Shown: positions 7,873 to 18,138 of the stretch, piece by piece
How the letters are laid out: every line of letters begins with the position of its first letter
Position numbering within the stretch: the first letter of the stretch is position 1
Origin: Duganella sacchari
GTDB lineage: Bacteria; Pseudomonadota; Gammaproteobacteria; Burkholderiales; Burkholderiaceae_D
Assembly: GCF_900143065.1 (NCBI RefSeq)
Contig: NZ_FRCX01000005.1
Span: forward strand, 310,001 to 374,000
Reading direction: 5' to 3'
DNA: 64,000 nt
Notes under the pieces: model-generated
Told to the model about the DNA's origin: nothing
Seen by the model: the letters and a program-made list of their open reading frames with translations, nothing else
The model's database searches: none
Program-made: the position numbers and the translations under genes

Positions 7873-9321
7873 ATGTATCCTGACACCACCGCCTCCATCA
7901 CCGACACCATGCACACGCTGGCCTATATCGGCGACTTGAGCATGGGCCAGCCGACCGAGCACTCGCTGCGTACCGCGTGGCTGGCGGCGCGCATCGCCGA
8001 AGCGGCAGGACACGCGGGCGATCACTGTGCGGCCGTCCAGCAAGTGGCGCTGTTGCGCTGGTCCGGCTGCACCGCCAACGCACCGGAATTCAGTGCGCTG
8101 ATCGGGGACGACGTCGGCATGCGCGCCAGGATGCTGTCGCAAAAAAATGACCCGGCTTTCATGCAGTCTGCCGAAGCGGTATTCCGAGAGATCTACCAGC
8201 TGTCAGAGATTCACTGTGAAGTCTCCGGTGAAATTGCCGCCATGCTGGGCGTTTCTGCAGACGTTGAACGGGCGCTGCGCAGCATCTTCTCCACCTACGA
8301 TGGCGCCGGACCATCGCATCTGCGCGACGGTCCCGTACCGGACAGCGTGTACGTGGTTGCACTGGCCAGCGATATCGAAATCCTTGGCCGCGAACAGGGT
8401 GTGGCGCGTGCGCTGGACGTCATCGCGCACAAAAGCGGCAAAGCCTATCCGGCAGCACTGGTGGCCATCGCCGTTCAGCATGCCGCCACGTGGCTGGAAC
8501 AACTGGAGCGCGACGAAGACTGGCAGGCTGCCCTGGACTTTGAAGCCTGCACCCGCAGCAGCGCCGTACCGCTTGAACTGCTGGCCGACGTCATCGACCT
8601 CAAACTGCCATGGATGACGGGCTACTCGCGCCGCGTCGCACAAGTGGCCTGCAACGCCGCCGGCGTGATGGGGCTGGACACGGACACCCAACTACGCTGC
8701 TACCGCGCAGCGTTGGTACATGGCATTGGCCGGGCGGCGGTACCGAACAACGTCTGGAACACGAGCGGAAAGTTGAGCGCAGGCGCGCGCGAGCAGCTAC
8801 AGCTTGCGCCTTACTGGACCAGCCGTGCCGCAGCGCGCAGCGGAGCACTCGGCGCCGCTGCGGACATCGGCTCCTATGCCAGCGAACGGTTGAATGGCAG
8901 CGGCGCCTTTCGCGCGTGCACGCACACGGCGATCCCACTGGACGGCAAAATCATCGCCGCAGCCACGGCCTGGGTCGCGCTGCAGTCCATGCGGCCATGG
9001 CGCGCAGCGATGACGGCTGACCAGGCACGCGCCACGCTGGAGGCGGAGGTAGCGAATGGCCGCTTCGACGTTAACGCAGTACGCGCCGTCAGCGGCGCTG
9101 CACACACGTCCGCCGAAGCGGTGGAGAACATTCTGCTCACACAAAGGGAAGCCGAAATATTCCGTCATATCAGCCTTGGGCTGACCAACAAGGAAGTCGC
9201 CCGGGAATTGGCAATCAGTCCCAGCACCGTACGCACTCACGTGGAAAACGTCTTCCGCAAGCTAGGCTGCAACACGCGCGCTGCCGCCACGCTCAAAGCC
9301 TCAACCCTGCGGCTGCTGTAA
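7873..9321 (+). CDS. HD-GYP-like/LuxR-type regulator
   Basis: 482 residues from the ATG at 7873. Two HD-type segments occupy most of the protein; the HD-GYP signature is degenerate (LVHGIGRAAVPNNVW, ASERLNGSGAF), so phosphodiesterase activity is doubtful. The C-terminus is a complete LuxR helix-turn-helix (LTQREAEIFRHISLGLTNKE, then STVRTHVENVFRKLG). The protein probably senses a signal with the HD region and binds DNA. An in-frame ATG at 7795 is an alternative start. TATAAT at 7861-7866 is so close to the 7873 start that the mRNA would be leaderless if that element is used. Confidence 0.8.
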   Translation: MYPDTTASITDTMHTLAYIGDLSMGQPTEHSLRTAWLAARIAEAAGHAGDHCAAVQQVALLRWSGCTANAPEFSALIGDDVGMRARMLSQKNDPAFMQSAEAVFREIYQLSEIHCEVSGEIAAMLGVSADVERALRSIFSTYDGAGPSHLRDGPVPDSVYVVALASDIEILGREQGVARALDVIAHKSGKAYPAALVAIAVQHAATWLEQLERDEDWQAALDFEACTRSSAVPLELLADVIDLKLPWMTGYSRRVAQVACNAAGVMGLDTDTQLRCYRAALVHGIGRAAVPNNVWNTSGKLSAGAREQLQLAPYWTSRAAARSGALGAAADIGSYASERLNGSGAFRACTHTAIPLDGKIIAAATAWVALQSMRPWRAAMTADQARATLEAEVANGRFDVNAVRAVSGAAHTSAEAVENILLTQREAEIFRHISLGLTNKEVARELAISPSTVRTHVENVFRKLGCNTRAAATLKASTLRLL

Positions 9322-9322
9322 T

Positions 9323-10950
<1,628 letters not shown>

Positions 10951-10971
10951 GATGAGTTCCTCCAGCCGTCG

Positions 10972-11026
10972 CTCCCGCGCACGCGGGAGTCCAAGCTGAA
11001 TATGCGTCCCCGCCTGCGCGGGGACG
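10972..11026. repeat. Pair of short palindromes (REP-like) between deoA and cdd
   Basis: Two hairpins: CTCCCGCG/CGCGGGAG (10972-10979 with 10982-10989) and CGTCCCCGC/GCGGGGACG (11005-11013 with 11018-11026). The 'gtccccgc..gcggggac' form is a common extragenic palindrome in betaproteobacteria. It may stabilise the upstream mRNA or lower cdd expression. Confidence 0.7.
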
Positions 11027-11032
11027 ACATGG

Positions 11033-12358
11033 TTACGGGCGAATCGTGCGATAGACAACCGGGTTGGCGGCAGCTGCTGCATCGGTGATCTGATAGGCCG
11101 CCTGGATTTCGCGGATCGCCTGCTCGGCCGCTTCCTGCGTACGCGCATGCACCATCGCCAGCGGCTGGCCTGCTTCCACTTTATCACCCAGGCCAACCAG
11201 GTCAGTCAGGCCGACAGCAAAGTCGATTGGGTCCGCAGCACGGCGACGGCCGCCGCCCAGCGACACCACTGCCAGGCCGATATCGCGGCAGTTGGCCGAC
11301 GCAGCGTAACCCGATGTCAGCGCCGGCGCCGGCACGATGATCGGCGAACGCTCCAGGTACTTGTCCGGATTGTCCATCAGGTCCGCAGGGCCGCCCAGCG
11401 CCACCACCATGCGCGCAAAGCGTTCCGCCGCTTCGCCGCTATCCAGCGATGCCTGCAGCTTGGCGCGCGCTTCCTCTTCGGTGGCAGCCAGTTTGCCCAG
11501 CACCAGCATCTCGGCGCACAGCGCCATGGTCACTTCGTGCAGACGCGCAGGACGCGACTTGCCGCTCAGGTAATCGATCGCGCCGCGTACTTCCACCGCG
11601 TTACCAGCGTATGGCGCCAGCGACTCGTTCATGTCGGTCAGGATTGCCGAGGTCATCATGCCCGCACCGTTGCCGACCTTGACGATGCTCTCCGCCAGCT
11701 CCACCGATTTCTCGTAGCTTGGCATGAAGGCGCCGCTGCCGACCTTGACGTCCATCGCCAGCGCATCCAGGCCTGCCGACAGTTTTTTCGACAGGATCGA
11801 ACCGGTAATCATGGCCACCGATTCCACGGTTGCGGTCACGTCGCGCACGCCGTAGAAGATCTTGTCCGATGGCGCCAGCGACGCGGTCTGGCCGATGATG
11901 GCGACACCGACTTCTTTTACCACCTTGCGGAACAAGGCGTTGTCCGGCACCGTGGTGTAACCAGGGATGGAATCAAACTTGTCCAGCGTGCCGCCGGTGT
12001 GGCCCAGGCCACGGCCCGAGATCATCGGCACGTAGCCACCGCAGGCTGCCACCATAGGACCGAGCAGCAGCGACACCACGTCGCCGACGCCGCCGGTGGA
12101 GTGTTTGTCCACCACGGGACCGTTCAGGTCCAGCGAGCGCCAGTCCAGCACTTCGCCGGAGTCGCGCATGGCCAGGGTGAAGGCCACACGTTCGTCCATG
12201 CTCATGTCATTGAAGTAGACCGCCATCGCCAGTGCGGCGATCTGGCTTTCGGTCACGCGACCGGAGGTAATCCCGCCAACGAAGAACTGGATCTCTTCGG
12301 CCGACAGCGCGCCGCCGTCACGCTTCTTGCGGATGATCTCTTGGGGTAAATAGGACAT
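11033..12358 (-). CDS. deoA: Thymidine phosphorylase
   Basis: 441 residues, normal length. Begins [19 protein letters not shown] and carries the family signature [14 protein letters not shown] and the phosphate-binding KHSTGGVGD. It cleaves thymidine or deoxyuridine with phosphate to the base and 2-deoxyribose-1-phosphate, which deoB and deoC in the same operon then process. The start at 12358 is chosen over the longer frame because the family begins here and a GGAG ribosome-binding site lies just upstream (revcomp, about 12362-12367). Confidence 0.96.
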   Translation of the reverse strand: MSYLPQEIIRKKRDGGALSAEEIQFFVGGITSGRVTESQIAALAMAVYFNDMSMDERVAFTLAMRDSGEVLDWRSLDLNGPVVDKHSTGGVGDVVSLLLGPMVAACGGYVPMISGRGLGHTGGTLDKFDSIPGYTTVPDNALFRKVVKEVGVAIIGQTASLAPSDKIFYGVRDVTATVESVAMITGSILSKKLSAGLDALAMDVKVGSGAFMPSYEKSVELAESIVKVGNGAGMMTSAILTDMNESLAPYAGNAVEVRGAIDYLSGKSRPARLHEVTMALCAEMLVLGKLAATEEEARAKLQASLDSGEAAERFARMVVALGGPADLMDNPDKYLERSPIIVPAPALTSGYAASANCRDIGLAVVSLGGGRRRAADPIDFAVGLTDLVGLGDKVEAGQPLAMVHARTQEAAEQAIREIQAAYQITDAAAAANPVVYRTIRP

Positions 12359-12386
12359 GGAATTCTCCATAAAACTAATTGATAAC

Positions 12387-12467
12387 GCCGCAGTGGAGGC
12401 TCGCGGCACCCGCGAACCCCGCACTGCGGCGGCGCCAGGGTCTGACCCCGTAGGGGGTCAGACCCTG
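12387..12467. repeat. Two intergenic palindromes between ALDH and deoA
   Basis: First structure: outer arms GCCGCAGTG (12387-12395) and CACTGCGGC (12422-12430) enclose an inner hairpin TCGCGG/CCGCGA. Second: a perfect 14-base inverted repeat CAGGGTCTGACCCC (12436-12449) and GGGGTCAGACCCTG (12454-12467), 4-base loop. The GGGTCTGACCCC core is a frequent dispersed repeat in related genomes (from memory). Either hairpin could act as a partial terminator or mRNA stability element within the operon. Confidence 0.75.
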
Positions 12468-12481
12468 CTGTCAGGGGTGCT

Positions 12482-14866
12482 TTATACGCCGTAAGGAATC
12501 CAGATGTTCTTGACTTGCGATGCGTGAGCCAGCACGGCACGGCCGCCCGCTTGCGCCGTGCTGTACCAGTCGCGGCCTTTGGCGCCGCCCACCCAGGTAC
12601 GCTTCAGCGAACCTGCCGACAGACGCTCCACTTCCGCACAGCCTTCGGCCGAACCGTCATGACGCCACACCGCATCGATATCCGAGTGCGTTGCCAGCGT
12701 ACGCGCCAGTTCATCGGCCGAACCGGTGATGATGTTCACCACGCCAGCCGGCAGGTCCGAAGTATCGAACACCTGGTACAGATCGGTCGCCGACAGCGGA
12801 TGCGCTTCCGACGGCACCACGACCACGCGGTTACCCAGCGCAATCGCCGGCGCCACCAGAGAGATGAAGCCCAGCAGCGGCGCTTCGTTCGGGCACACAA
12901 TACCGATCACACCCAGCGGTTCATTGAGCGCCACGGTAATGCCGTGCATTGGCGGCTGATGCGCCAGACCGTCGTATTTGTCAGCCCATGCTGCGTAGTA
13001 GAACAGACGCTCGATCGATGCCTGCACTTCCTTCTCGGCGTTTTTCGAACCGGTCATCGCGGCGATGCGGGCAGCGAATTCCTCGCCACGCGCGGCCAGG
13101 TTTTCAGCGATGTAGTACAGCACTTGCGCGCGGTTGTGCGCAGTCGCTTTGGTCCAGCCGGTTGCCTTGTGCGCAGCTTCCACGGCGTTACGGATGTCCT
13201 TGCGGTTGCCCTCGCCCACTTCGGCGATGAAGGAACCGTCCGCACCGTGAATCGCGCGGCTGTAGGCGCCGTCAGGGCGGGCCTGCTTGCCGCCGATGTA
13301 CAGCTTGGCGGTGCGGTCGATGGCGAAAGCGCCCCCGGCAGCGACTGGCGCGGCCTTGGCTTTTGCTTTCGGCTCGGTCACTGGCGCCGCAGGACGCGCA
13401 TCTTCCGCCTTGGCGGTCAGGTACTCGTACATGCCTTCGCGGCCGCCTTCACGGCCGTAGCCGGATTCGCGGTAGCCACCGAAACCGCAAGCAGCGTCGA
13501 ACTGGTTGGCGGTGTTAATCCACACCACGCCAGCCTTGATCGCAGGCGCAACGTCCAGCGCCAGCGAGATATTCTCGGTCCACACGCATGCGGCCAGGCC
13601 GTACACGGTGTTGTTCGCCAGTTGTACTGCTTCTGGCGGCGTGCGGAAGCTCATCGCCACCAGCACCGGGCCAAAGATTTCAGCCTGCGCCACGGCAGCA
13701 GCGGTCGACGCGCCGGTAATCAGGGTTGGCGGGAACCACGAGCCGTTGGCTGGCAATTCGCACGCTGGCTGGTATACGGTGCAACCTTCGTCGCGCGCCG
13801 ATTGCACCAGGCCTTCGATGCGCTGCTTCTGCACTGGATCGACCAGCGCCCCAATGTCCATCGACTTGTCCAGCGGCGAACCGAGGGTCAGCTTGTCCAT
13901 GCGGGCGCGCAGCTTGGCCAGGAATTTCTCCTGTACCGATTCCTGCACCAGCAGGCGCGAACCTGCGCAGCACACCTGGCCCTGATTGAACCAGATCGAA
14001 TCGACCAGGCCTTCAACCGCAGCATCCAGATCCGCATCTTCAAACACGATGAATGGCGATTTGCCACCCAGCTCCAGCGACAGCTTCTTGCCGCTGCCTG
14101 CCGAGGCTTCGCGAATCAGGCGGCCGACTTCGGTCGAACCGGTGAAGGCCAGCTTGTCGATACCTTCGTGCTTGACGATGGCTTCGCCCACGCGGCCATC
14201 GCCGGTGATGATGTTGACCACACCAGCCGGCACGCCAGCCTGTACGCAGATGTCAGCGAACAGCATCGCAGTCAGCGAGGTGAATTCAGCAGGCTTGAAG
14301 ACAACGGTGTTACCAGCGGCCAGCGCCGGCGCGATTTTCCACGCCAGCATCAGCAGCGGGAAGTTCCATGGCACGATCTGGCCGATTACGCCAACCGCGC
14401 GGTAGTCCGAAAATTCTTCAGCTTGCAGCTGCGCCCAGCCGGCGTGGTAGTAGAAGTGGCGCGCCACCAGCGGCAGGTCGACATCGCGGGTTTCGCGGAT
14501 GGTCTTGCCGTTGTCCAGCGTTTCCAGCACGGCGAACAGGCGCGCATGCTTTTGCATCAGGCGGGCGATCGAGTACATCACCTTGGCGCGGCCATGGCCG
14601 CCCAGTGCCTGCCAGCCTGGCTGCGCGGCGCGTGCCGCAGCGACTGCGCGGTCAACGTCGGCAGCGCTGCCCTGGGTCAGGTCGGCCAGCTTGGCGCCGT
14701 CGGCTGGATTGATGGACGCGAACAGTTCACCGGCTTCGCTCCATTCGTTGTTGATGAACAGGCCGAACTGGCGGCCGCGTTGTTCCAGCCACGCTTGCGC
14801 TTCTTTGGTGCTTTCCGGTGCTGGGCCGTATTCCATGGTGTTGAGGATCTCTTTAATGGTTGGCAT
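12482..14866 (-). CDS. Two-domain aldehyde dehydrogenase, ALDH16-like architecture
   Basis: 794 residues, far longer than the usual ~490. Residues 1-490 are a complete ALDH: VPWNFPLLMLAWKIAP, FTGSTEVGR, catalytic Glu265 (LELGGKSPF) and nucleophile Cys299 (FNQGQVCCAGSR). After an Ala/Lys/Pro linker, residues ~520-794 repeat the coenzyme-binding part (GVIGIVCPNEAPLLGF) but lack the catalytic Cys domain. This resembles ALDH16, where the second domain is inactive. Placed between deoC and deoA, it probably oxidises acetaldehyde released by DeoC; that role is inference. Confidence 0.88.
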   Translation of the reverse strand: MPTIKEILNTMEYGPAPESTKEAQAWLEQRGRQFGLFINNEWSEAGELFASINPADGAKLADLTQGSAADVDRAVAAARAAQPGWQALGGHGRAKVMYSIARLMQKHARLFAVLETLDNGKTIRETRDVDLPLVARHFYYHAGWAQLQAEEFSDYRAVGVIGQIVPWNFPLLMLAWKIAPALAAGNTVVFKPAEFTSLTAMLFADICVQAGVPAGVVNIITGDGRVGEAIVKHEGIDKLAFTGSTEVGRLIREASAGSGKKLSLELGGKSPFIVFEDADLDAAVEGLVDSIWFNQGQVCCAGSRLLVQESVQEKFLAKLRARMDKLTLGSPLDKSMDIGALVDPVQKQRIEGLVQSARDEGCTVYQPACELPANGSWFPPTLITGASTAAAVAQAEIFGPVLVAMSFRTPPEAVQLANNTVYGLAACVWTENISLALDVAPAIKAGVVWINTANQFDAACGFGGYRESGYGREGGREGMYEYLTAKAEDARPAAPVTEPKAKAKAAPVAAGGAFAIDRTAKLYIGGKQARPDGAYSRAIHGADGSFIAEVGEGNRKDIRNAVEAAHKATGWTKATAHNRAQVLYYIAENLAARGEEFAARIAAMTGSKNAEKEVQASIERLFYYAAWADKYDGLAHQPPMHGITVALNEPLGVIGIVCPNEAPLLGFISLVAPAIALGNRVVVVPSEAHPLSATDLYQVFDTSDLPAGVVNIITGSADELARTLATHSDIDAVWRHDGSAEGCAEVERLSAGSLKRTWVGGAKGRDWYSTAQAGGRAVLAHASQVKNIWIPYGV

Positions 14867-14880
14867 GACGGTGTCCGTAA

Positions 14881-15843
14881 TTAAGGTTGCGCGTGGCGGT
14901 GAGCGGCCGAGTAGTTACCGGTCACATAGTGCTCCAGTTGGCGCTCGATGTCGGTCAGCAGGCTGGAGGCGCCGATGCGGAACAGATGCGGTTCCAGCCA
15001 TTCATTGCCCAATTCTTCCTTCATCAGGGTCAGGTACTGCAGCGCGGCCTTGGCCGTACCGACGCCGCCCGCTGGCTTGTAGCCGATCTTGAAGCCGGTC
15101 TGCTCGTGGTACTCGCGAATCGCGCGCACCATGGTCAGCGACACGGGAATCGTGGCGTTGACTGGCTCTTTACCGGTCGAAGTCTTGATGAAGTCTGCAC
15201 CAGCCATCATGCACACCCACGATGCCTTGGCGACGTTTTCCAGCGTGACCAGCTCACCGGTCGCCAGAATCGCTTTGACATGCGCTTCGCCGCAGGCTTT
15301 GCGGTAAGCCAGCATCTCGTCGTACAGCGCTTGCCAGTTACCGGTCAACACGTGCTGACGGGTGATGACGATGTCGATTTCAGAAGCGCCGGCAGCGACC
15401 GACAGTTCGATCTCGCGCACCTTGGTTTCCATGCTGGTCAGGCCAGCCGGGAAGCCGGTCGACACCGCAGCGATCGGCAGGCGGCCTTGCAGCACATCCA
15501 CCGCCGGCTTGATCATCTCGTGGTACACGCAGACAGCGCCGGTGGCCAGCCTGGTGTCCTGCAGGCCCAGTGCCTCGACCAGGTCGGCGCGCAGCGGACG
15601 CAGCGCCTTGCGGCACAGGCGCTCAACGCGGCCTGGGGTATCGTCGCCGGACAGCGTGGTCAGGTCGATCAGGCTGATCGCCTTGACCAGCCAGGCGGCC
15701 TGGTATTCCTTCTTCACCGTGCGGCGGTTCGCCAGGCTGGCGGCGCGGCGGTCGGCGGCGGACTTGTTGACGTGGATGTGATTGATCCAGCCCAGGTCCA
15801 GCGGGACTGCTTCGTTGCGCTTGAAGTCAGTAATGATGCTCAT
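14881..15843 (-). CDS. deoC: Deoxyribose-phosphate aldolase
   Basis: 320 residues, the long form. Catalytic lysines are in HVKAILATGEL and the Schiff-base motif FIKTSTGKEP; IDLTTLSG is near the N-terminus. It splits 2-deoxyribose-5-phosphate into glyceraldehyde-3-phosphate and acetaldehyde. The start overlaps the deoB stop (ATGA at 15840-15843) and the ALDH gene follows after 14 bases, consistent with channelling of the aldehyde product. Confidence 0.95.
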   Translation of the reverse strand: MSIITDFKRNEAVPLDLGWINHIHVNKSAADRRAASLANRRTVKKEYQAAWLVKAISLIDLTTLSGDDTPGRVERLCRKALRPLRADLVEALGLQDTRLATGAVCVYHEMIKPAVDVLQGRLPIAAVSTGFPAGLTSMETKVREIELSVAAGASEIDIVITRQHVLTGNWQALYDEMLAYRKACGEAHVKAILATGELVTLENVAKASWVCMMAGADFIKTSTGKEPVNATIPVSLTMVRAIREYHEQTGFKIGYKPAGGVGTAKAALQYLTLMKEELGNEWLEPHLFRIGASSLLTDIERQLEHYVTGNYSAAHRHAQP

Positions 15844-17033
15844 AGCAGATTGCTTCCGTTCGAGAGTGGTTTGACGCCGAGGTGATGGGCCAGGGTCTGG
15901 CCGATATCGGAGAAGGATTCGGAAATGCCCAGCGACTGCGCTTTCACCTTCGGACCGAAGAAGATCATCGGGATGTGTTCACGCGTGTGGTCGGAGCCTG
16001 GCCAGGTCGGGTCGCAGCCATGGTCGGCGGTGATCACGACCAGGTCATCCTCTTGCAGCTTGGCGATGAATTCCGGCAGGCGCGCATCCATCTCGTGCAG
16101 CGCATTCGAATAACCGTTGACGTCGCGGCGGTGGCCGAAGGCCTGGTCGAAGTCGACGAAGTTGACGAAGGTCAGCGACTTGTCGCCTGCTTCATCCGCC
16201 ACTTTCAGCAGCGCGTCAAACAGCGCCATATTGTCCTTGCCCTTCACCACGCGCGATACGCCTTGCGTGGCGAAGATGTCGCTGATCTTGCCCAGCGCGA
16301 TCACTTCGCCGCCATCGTTCTTCACGTGGTCCAGCAACGTCGGCGCCGGTGGCGCTACGGCGTAGTCGTGACGGTTGGTGGTGCGGGTGTAGTTGCCGTT
16401 CGCGCCCAGGAATGGACGCGCAATCACACGGCCGATGTTGTACGGCTCGACCAGTTTGAAAGCGATCTCGCACACTTCATACAGGCGCTCCAGGCCAAAC
16501 GATTCTTCATGCGCCGCGATCTGCAGCACCGAGTCGGCCGAGGTGTAGATAATCGGCTTGCCGGTGGCGACATGCTCGTCACCGTGCTTGTTGATGATTT
16601 CCGTACCCGATGCGTGGCAGTCGCCCAGGAAGCCCGGCACGCCGGTCAGCTCCTGCAGCTTGGCAGTCAGCTCGGCCGGGAACGATGGTACGGTTTTCGG
16701 GAAGTAGCCCCAGTCGAATTCCACTGGCACGCCAGCGATTTCCCAGTGGCCGGACTGCGTGTCCTTGCCGGTCGAACGTTCACGCGCGGCGCCGTAGGCA
16801 CCGGTGAAGCCTTCGCGCTGGGTGAAGCCGGTGGCCCACTCGCCGCTGGCCAGATGGGCGGCGGCGGTCAGGCCCAGGTTTTCCATGGTCGGCAGCGACA
16901 TCGGCTTGCCGCTTTTGGCGACCTGCTCGGCGATGTGGCCGAAGGTGTTGGCGCCAGCGTCGTTGTACTTGGCCGCGTCAGGCGTAGCGCCCAGACCAAA
17001 CGAATCGAGCAACAGGATAAATGCGCGTTTCAT
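15840..17033 (-). CDS. deoB: Phosphopentomutase
   Basis: 397 residues. Metal-binding motifs of the alkaline-phosphatase superfamily: FILLLDSFGLGATPDA at the N-terminus and ITADHGCDPTWPGSDHTREH near the C-terminus. Converts (deoxy)ribose-1-phosphate to the 5-phosphate, linking XapA and DeoA to DeoC and the pentose phosphate pathway. The ATG at 17033 is chosen because AGGAG lies 6 bases upstream; a TTG two codons earlier is less likely. Confidence 0.96.
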   Translation of the reverse strand: MKRAFILLLDSFGLGATPDAAKYNDAGANTFGHIAEQVAKSGKPMSLPTMENLGLTAAAHLASGEWATGFTQREGFTGAYGAARERSTGKDTQSGHWEIAGVPVEFDWGYFPKTVPSFPAELTAKLQELTGVPGFLGDCHASGTEIINKHGDEHVATGKPIIYTSADSVLQIAAHEESFGLERLYEVCEIAFKLVEPYNIGRVIARPFLGANGNYTRTTNRHDYAVAPPAPTLLDHVKNDGGEVIALGKISDIFATQGVSRVVKGKDNMALFDALLKVADEAGDKSLTFVNFVDFDQAFGHRRDVNGYSNALHEMDARLPEFIAKLQEDDLVVITADHGCDPTWPGSDHTREHIPMIFFGPKVKAQSLGISESFSDIGQTLAHHLGVKPLSNGSNLL

Positions 17034-17044
17034 AATCAACTCCT

Positions 17045-17074
17045 AAAAAGCAAAGGGGCGGACTAGCCGCCCCT
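17045..17074 (-). terminator. Hairpin with T-run between xapA and deoB
   Basis: Arms AGGGGCGG (17054-17061) and CCGCCCCT (17067-17074) with loop ACTAG; in the minus direction it is followed by TTTGCTTTTT and then directly by the deoB ribosome-binding site. Looks like an intrinsic terminator or attenuator that would make xapA more abundant than the downstream genes. Confidence 0.6.
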
Positions 17075-17084
17075 GTTCGGTTCC

Positions 17085-17924
17085 TTAAGCCTGCGGCGTT
17101 TTTGCCACGTTTGCCAGGAAGCCCAGGATCACTTCAATCAGCGACGTCGCTGCGACCGCTGCATATTTCAGCGTCTGGTCATGCGACAGCGGGAACGGCG
17201 ACAGGCCTTCGGCCAGATTGGTGATCGCCGACACGCCCACCACTTTCAGACCGCAGTGACGGGCCGATACCACTTCCGGCACCACCGACATGCCTACCAC
17301 ATCGGCGCCCAGCGTCTTGAACGCGCGGATTTCCGCAGGCGTTTCAAAGTTAGGACCGGCGTAAGCGATGTACACGCCGTCATGCAGCGTTACGCTTTTC
17401 TCTTTCGCCGAGGTGTGCAGCAGCGCGCGCAGGTCGGCGTCGTAGGCATTGGCCATGCTGAAGAAGCGTGGACCGAAGCGCTCATCGTTAGGACCCATCA
17501 TCGGGGTGCCCGGCAGGAAGTTGATATGGTCGGTCAGCGCCACCAGCGAACCAGCGTCCACTTCGGTGCGCAGCGAGCCAGCCGCATTGGTCACGAACAG
17601 CATCTCGGCGCCCAGCAGCTTCATGGTGCGTACGGCGCTGGTCATCACGCCCAGGCCGTAGCCTTCGTAGACGTGGCCGCGGCCTTTCATGCACACCACC
17701 TGCACGCCCGACAGGGTGCCGATCACCAGCTCACCGGCGTGGCCGTGTACGGTGGAAATCGGGAAGCCTGGCAGTTCGTCGTAGCCGATGGTGATGGCAT
17801 CGGTCATTTGTTCCGCCAGCACACCCAGGCCGGAACCGAGAATCATCGCGACGCGCGGCTTGAAGCCAGCTGGGAGACGGGAGCGAATGATGTCGGCTGC
17901 CTGGAATGGGGAATTATTAGACAT
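17085..17924 (-). CDS. xapA: Purine nucleoside phosphorylase, XapA-like
   Basis: 279 residues, closely resembling E. coli XapA (PNP-II): RVAMILGSGLGVLAEQ, STVHGHAGELVIG, VTNAAGSLR, GPNFETPAEIR, VVGMSVVPEVVSARHC. Phosphorolyses inosine, guanosine, xanthosine or their deoxy forms to base plus ribose-1-phosphate. First gene of the minus-strand operon. ATG at 17924 follows AGAGGA. The free bases produced are substrates for the guanine deaminase and xanthine dehydrogenase encoded further right. Confidence 0.94.
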   Translation of the reverse strand: MSNNSPFQAADIIRSRLPAGFKPRVAMILGSGLGVLAEQMTDAITIGYDELPGFPISTVHGHAGELVIGTLSGVQVVCMKGRGHVYEGYGLGVMTSAVRTMKLLGAEMLFVTNAAGSLRTEVDAGSLVALTDHINFLPGTPMMGPNDERFGPRFFSMANAYDADLRALLHTSAKEKSVTLHDGVYIAYAGPNFETPAEIRAFKTLGADVVGMSVVPEVVSARHCGLKVVGVSAITNLAEGLSPFPLSHDQTLKYAAVAATSLIEVILGFLANVAKTPQA

Positions 17925-18079
17925 GGGTATCCTCTGGTTTTTTGGTATGGCTGGGGAAGCTGACACTATGCATCATCGTCCATATGTATGGCAAATACCA
18001 TTTTTCTTAGCCATTTATATTAAATAAATATGAATGAGGAGTATTATAAACCAAGGCAAACTTAGACGTGGACGTGCCG

Positions 18080-18123
18080 TTGACTCATTTCAGACAAATG
18101 TTTACCATGATGGACAAATGTTT
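18080..18123 (+). promoter_or_regulatory. Putative psuK promoter with tandem 11-base operator
   Basis: TTGACT (18080-18085) and TACCAT (18103-18108), 17-base spacer. GACAAATGTTT occurs twice, at 18093-18103 and 18113-18123, exactly 20 bases apart, that is about two helical turns; the copies overlap the spacer/-10 and the predicted start point. This is a typical repressor arrangement. The regulator is unknown; the winged-helix part of PsuK itself or the RutR-like or LysR proteins are candidates. Confidence 0.5.
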
Positions 18124-18138
18124 TATGAGGCCACTACC

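Noticed and set aside
10972..11026. CRISPR-like repeat between deoA and cdd
   Set aside because: Only two different palindromes, no regular spacer structure and no cas genes.
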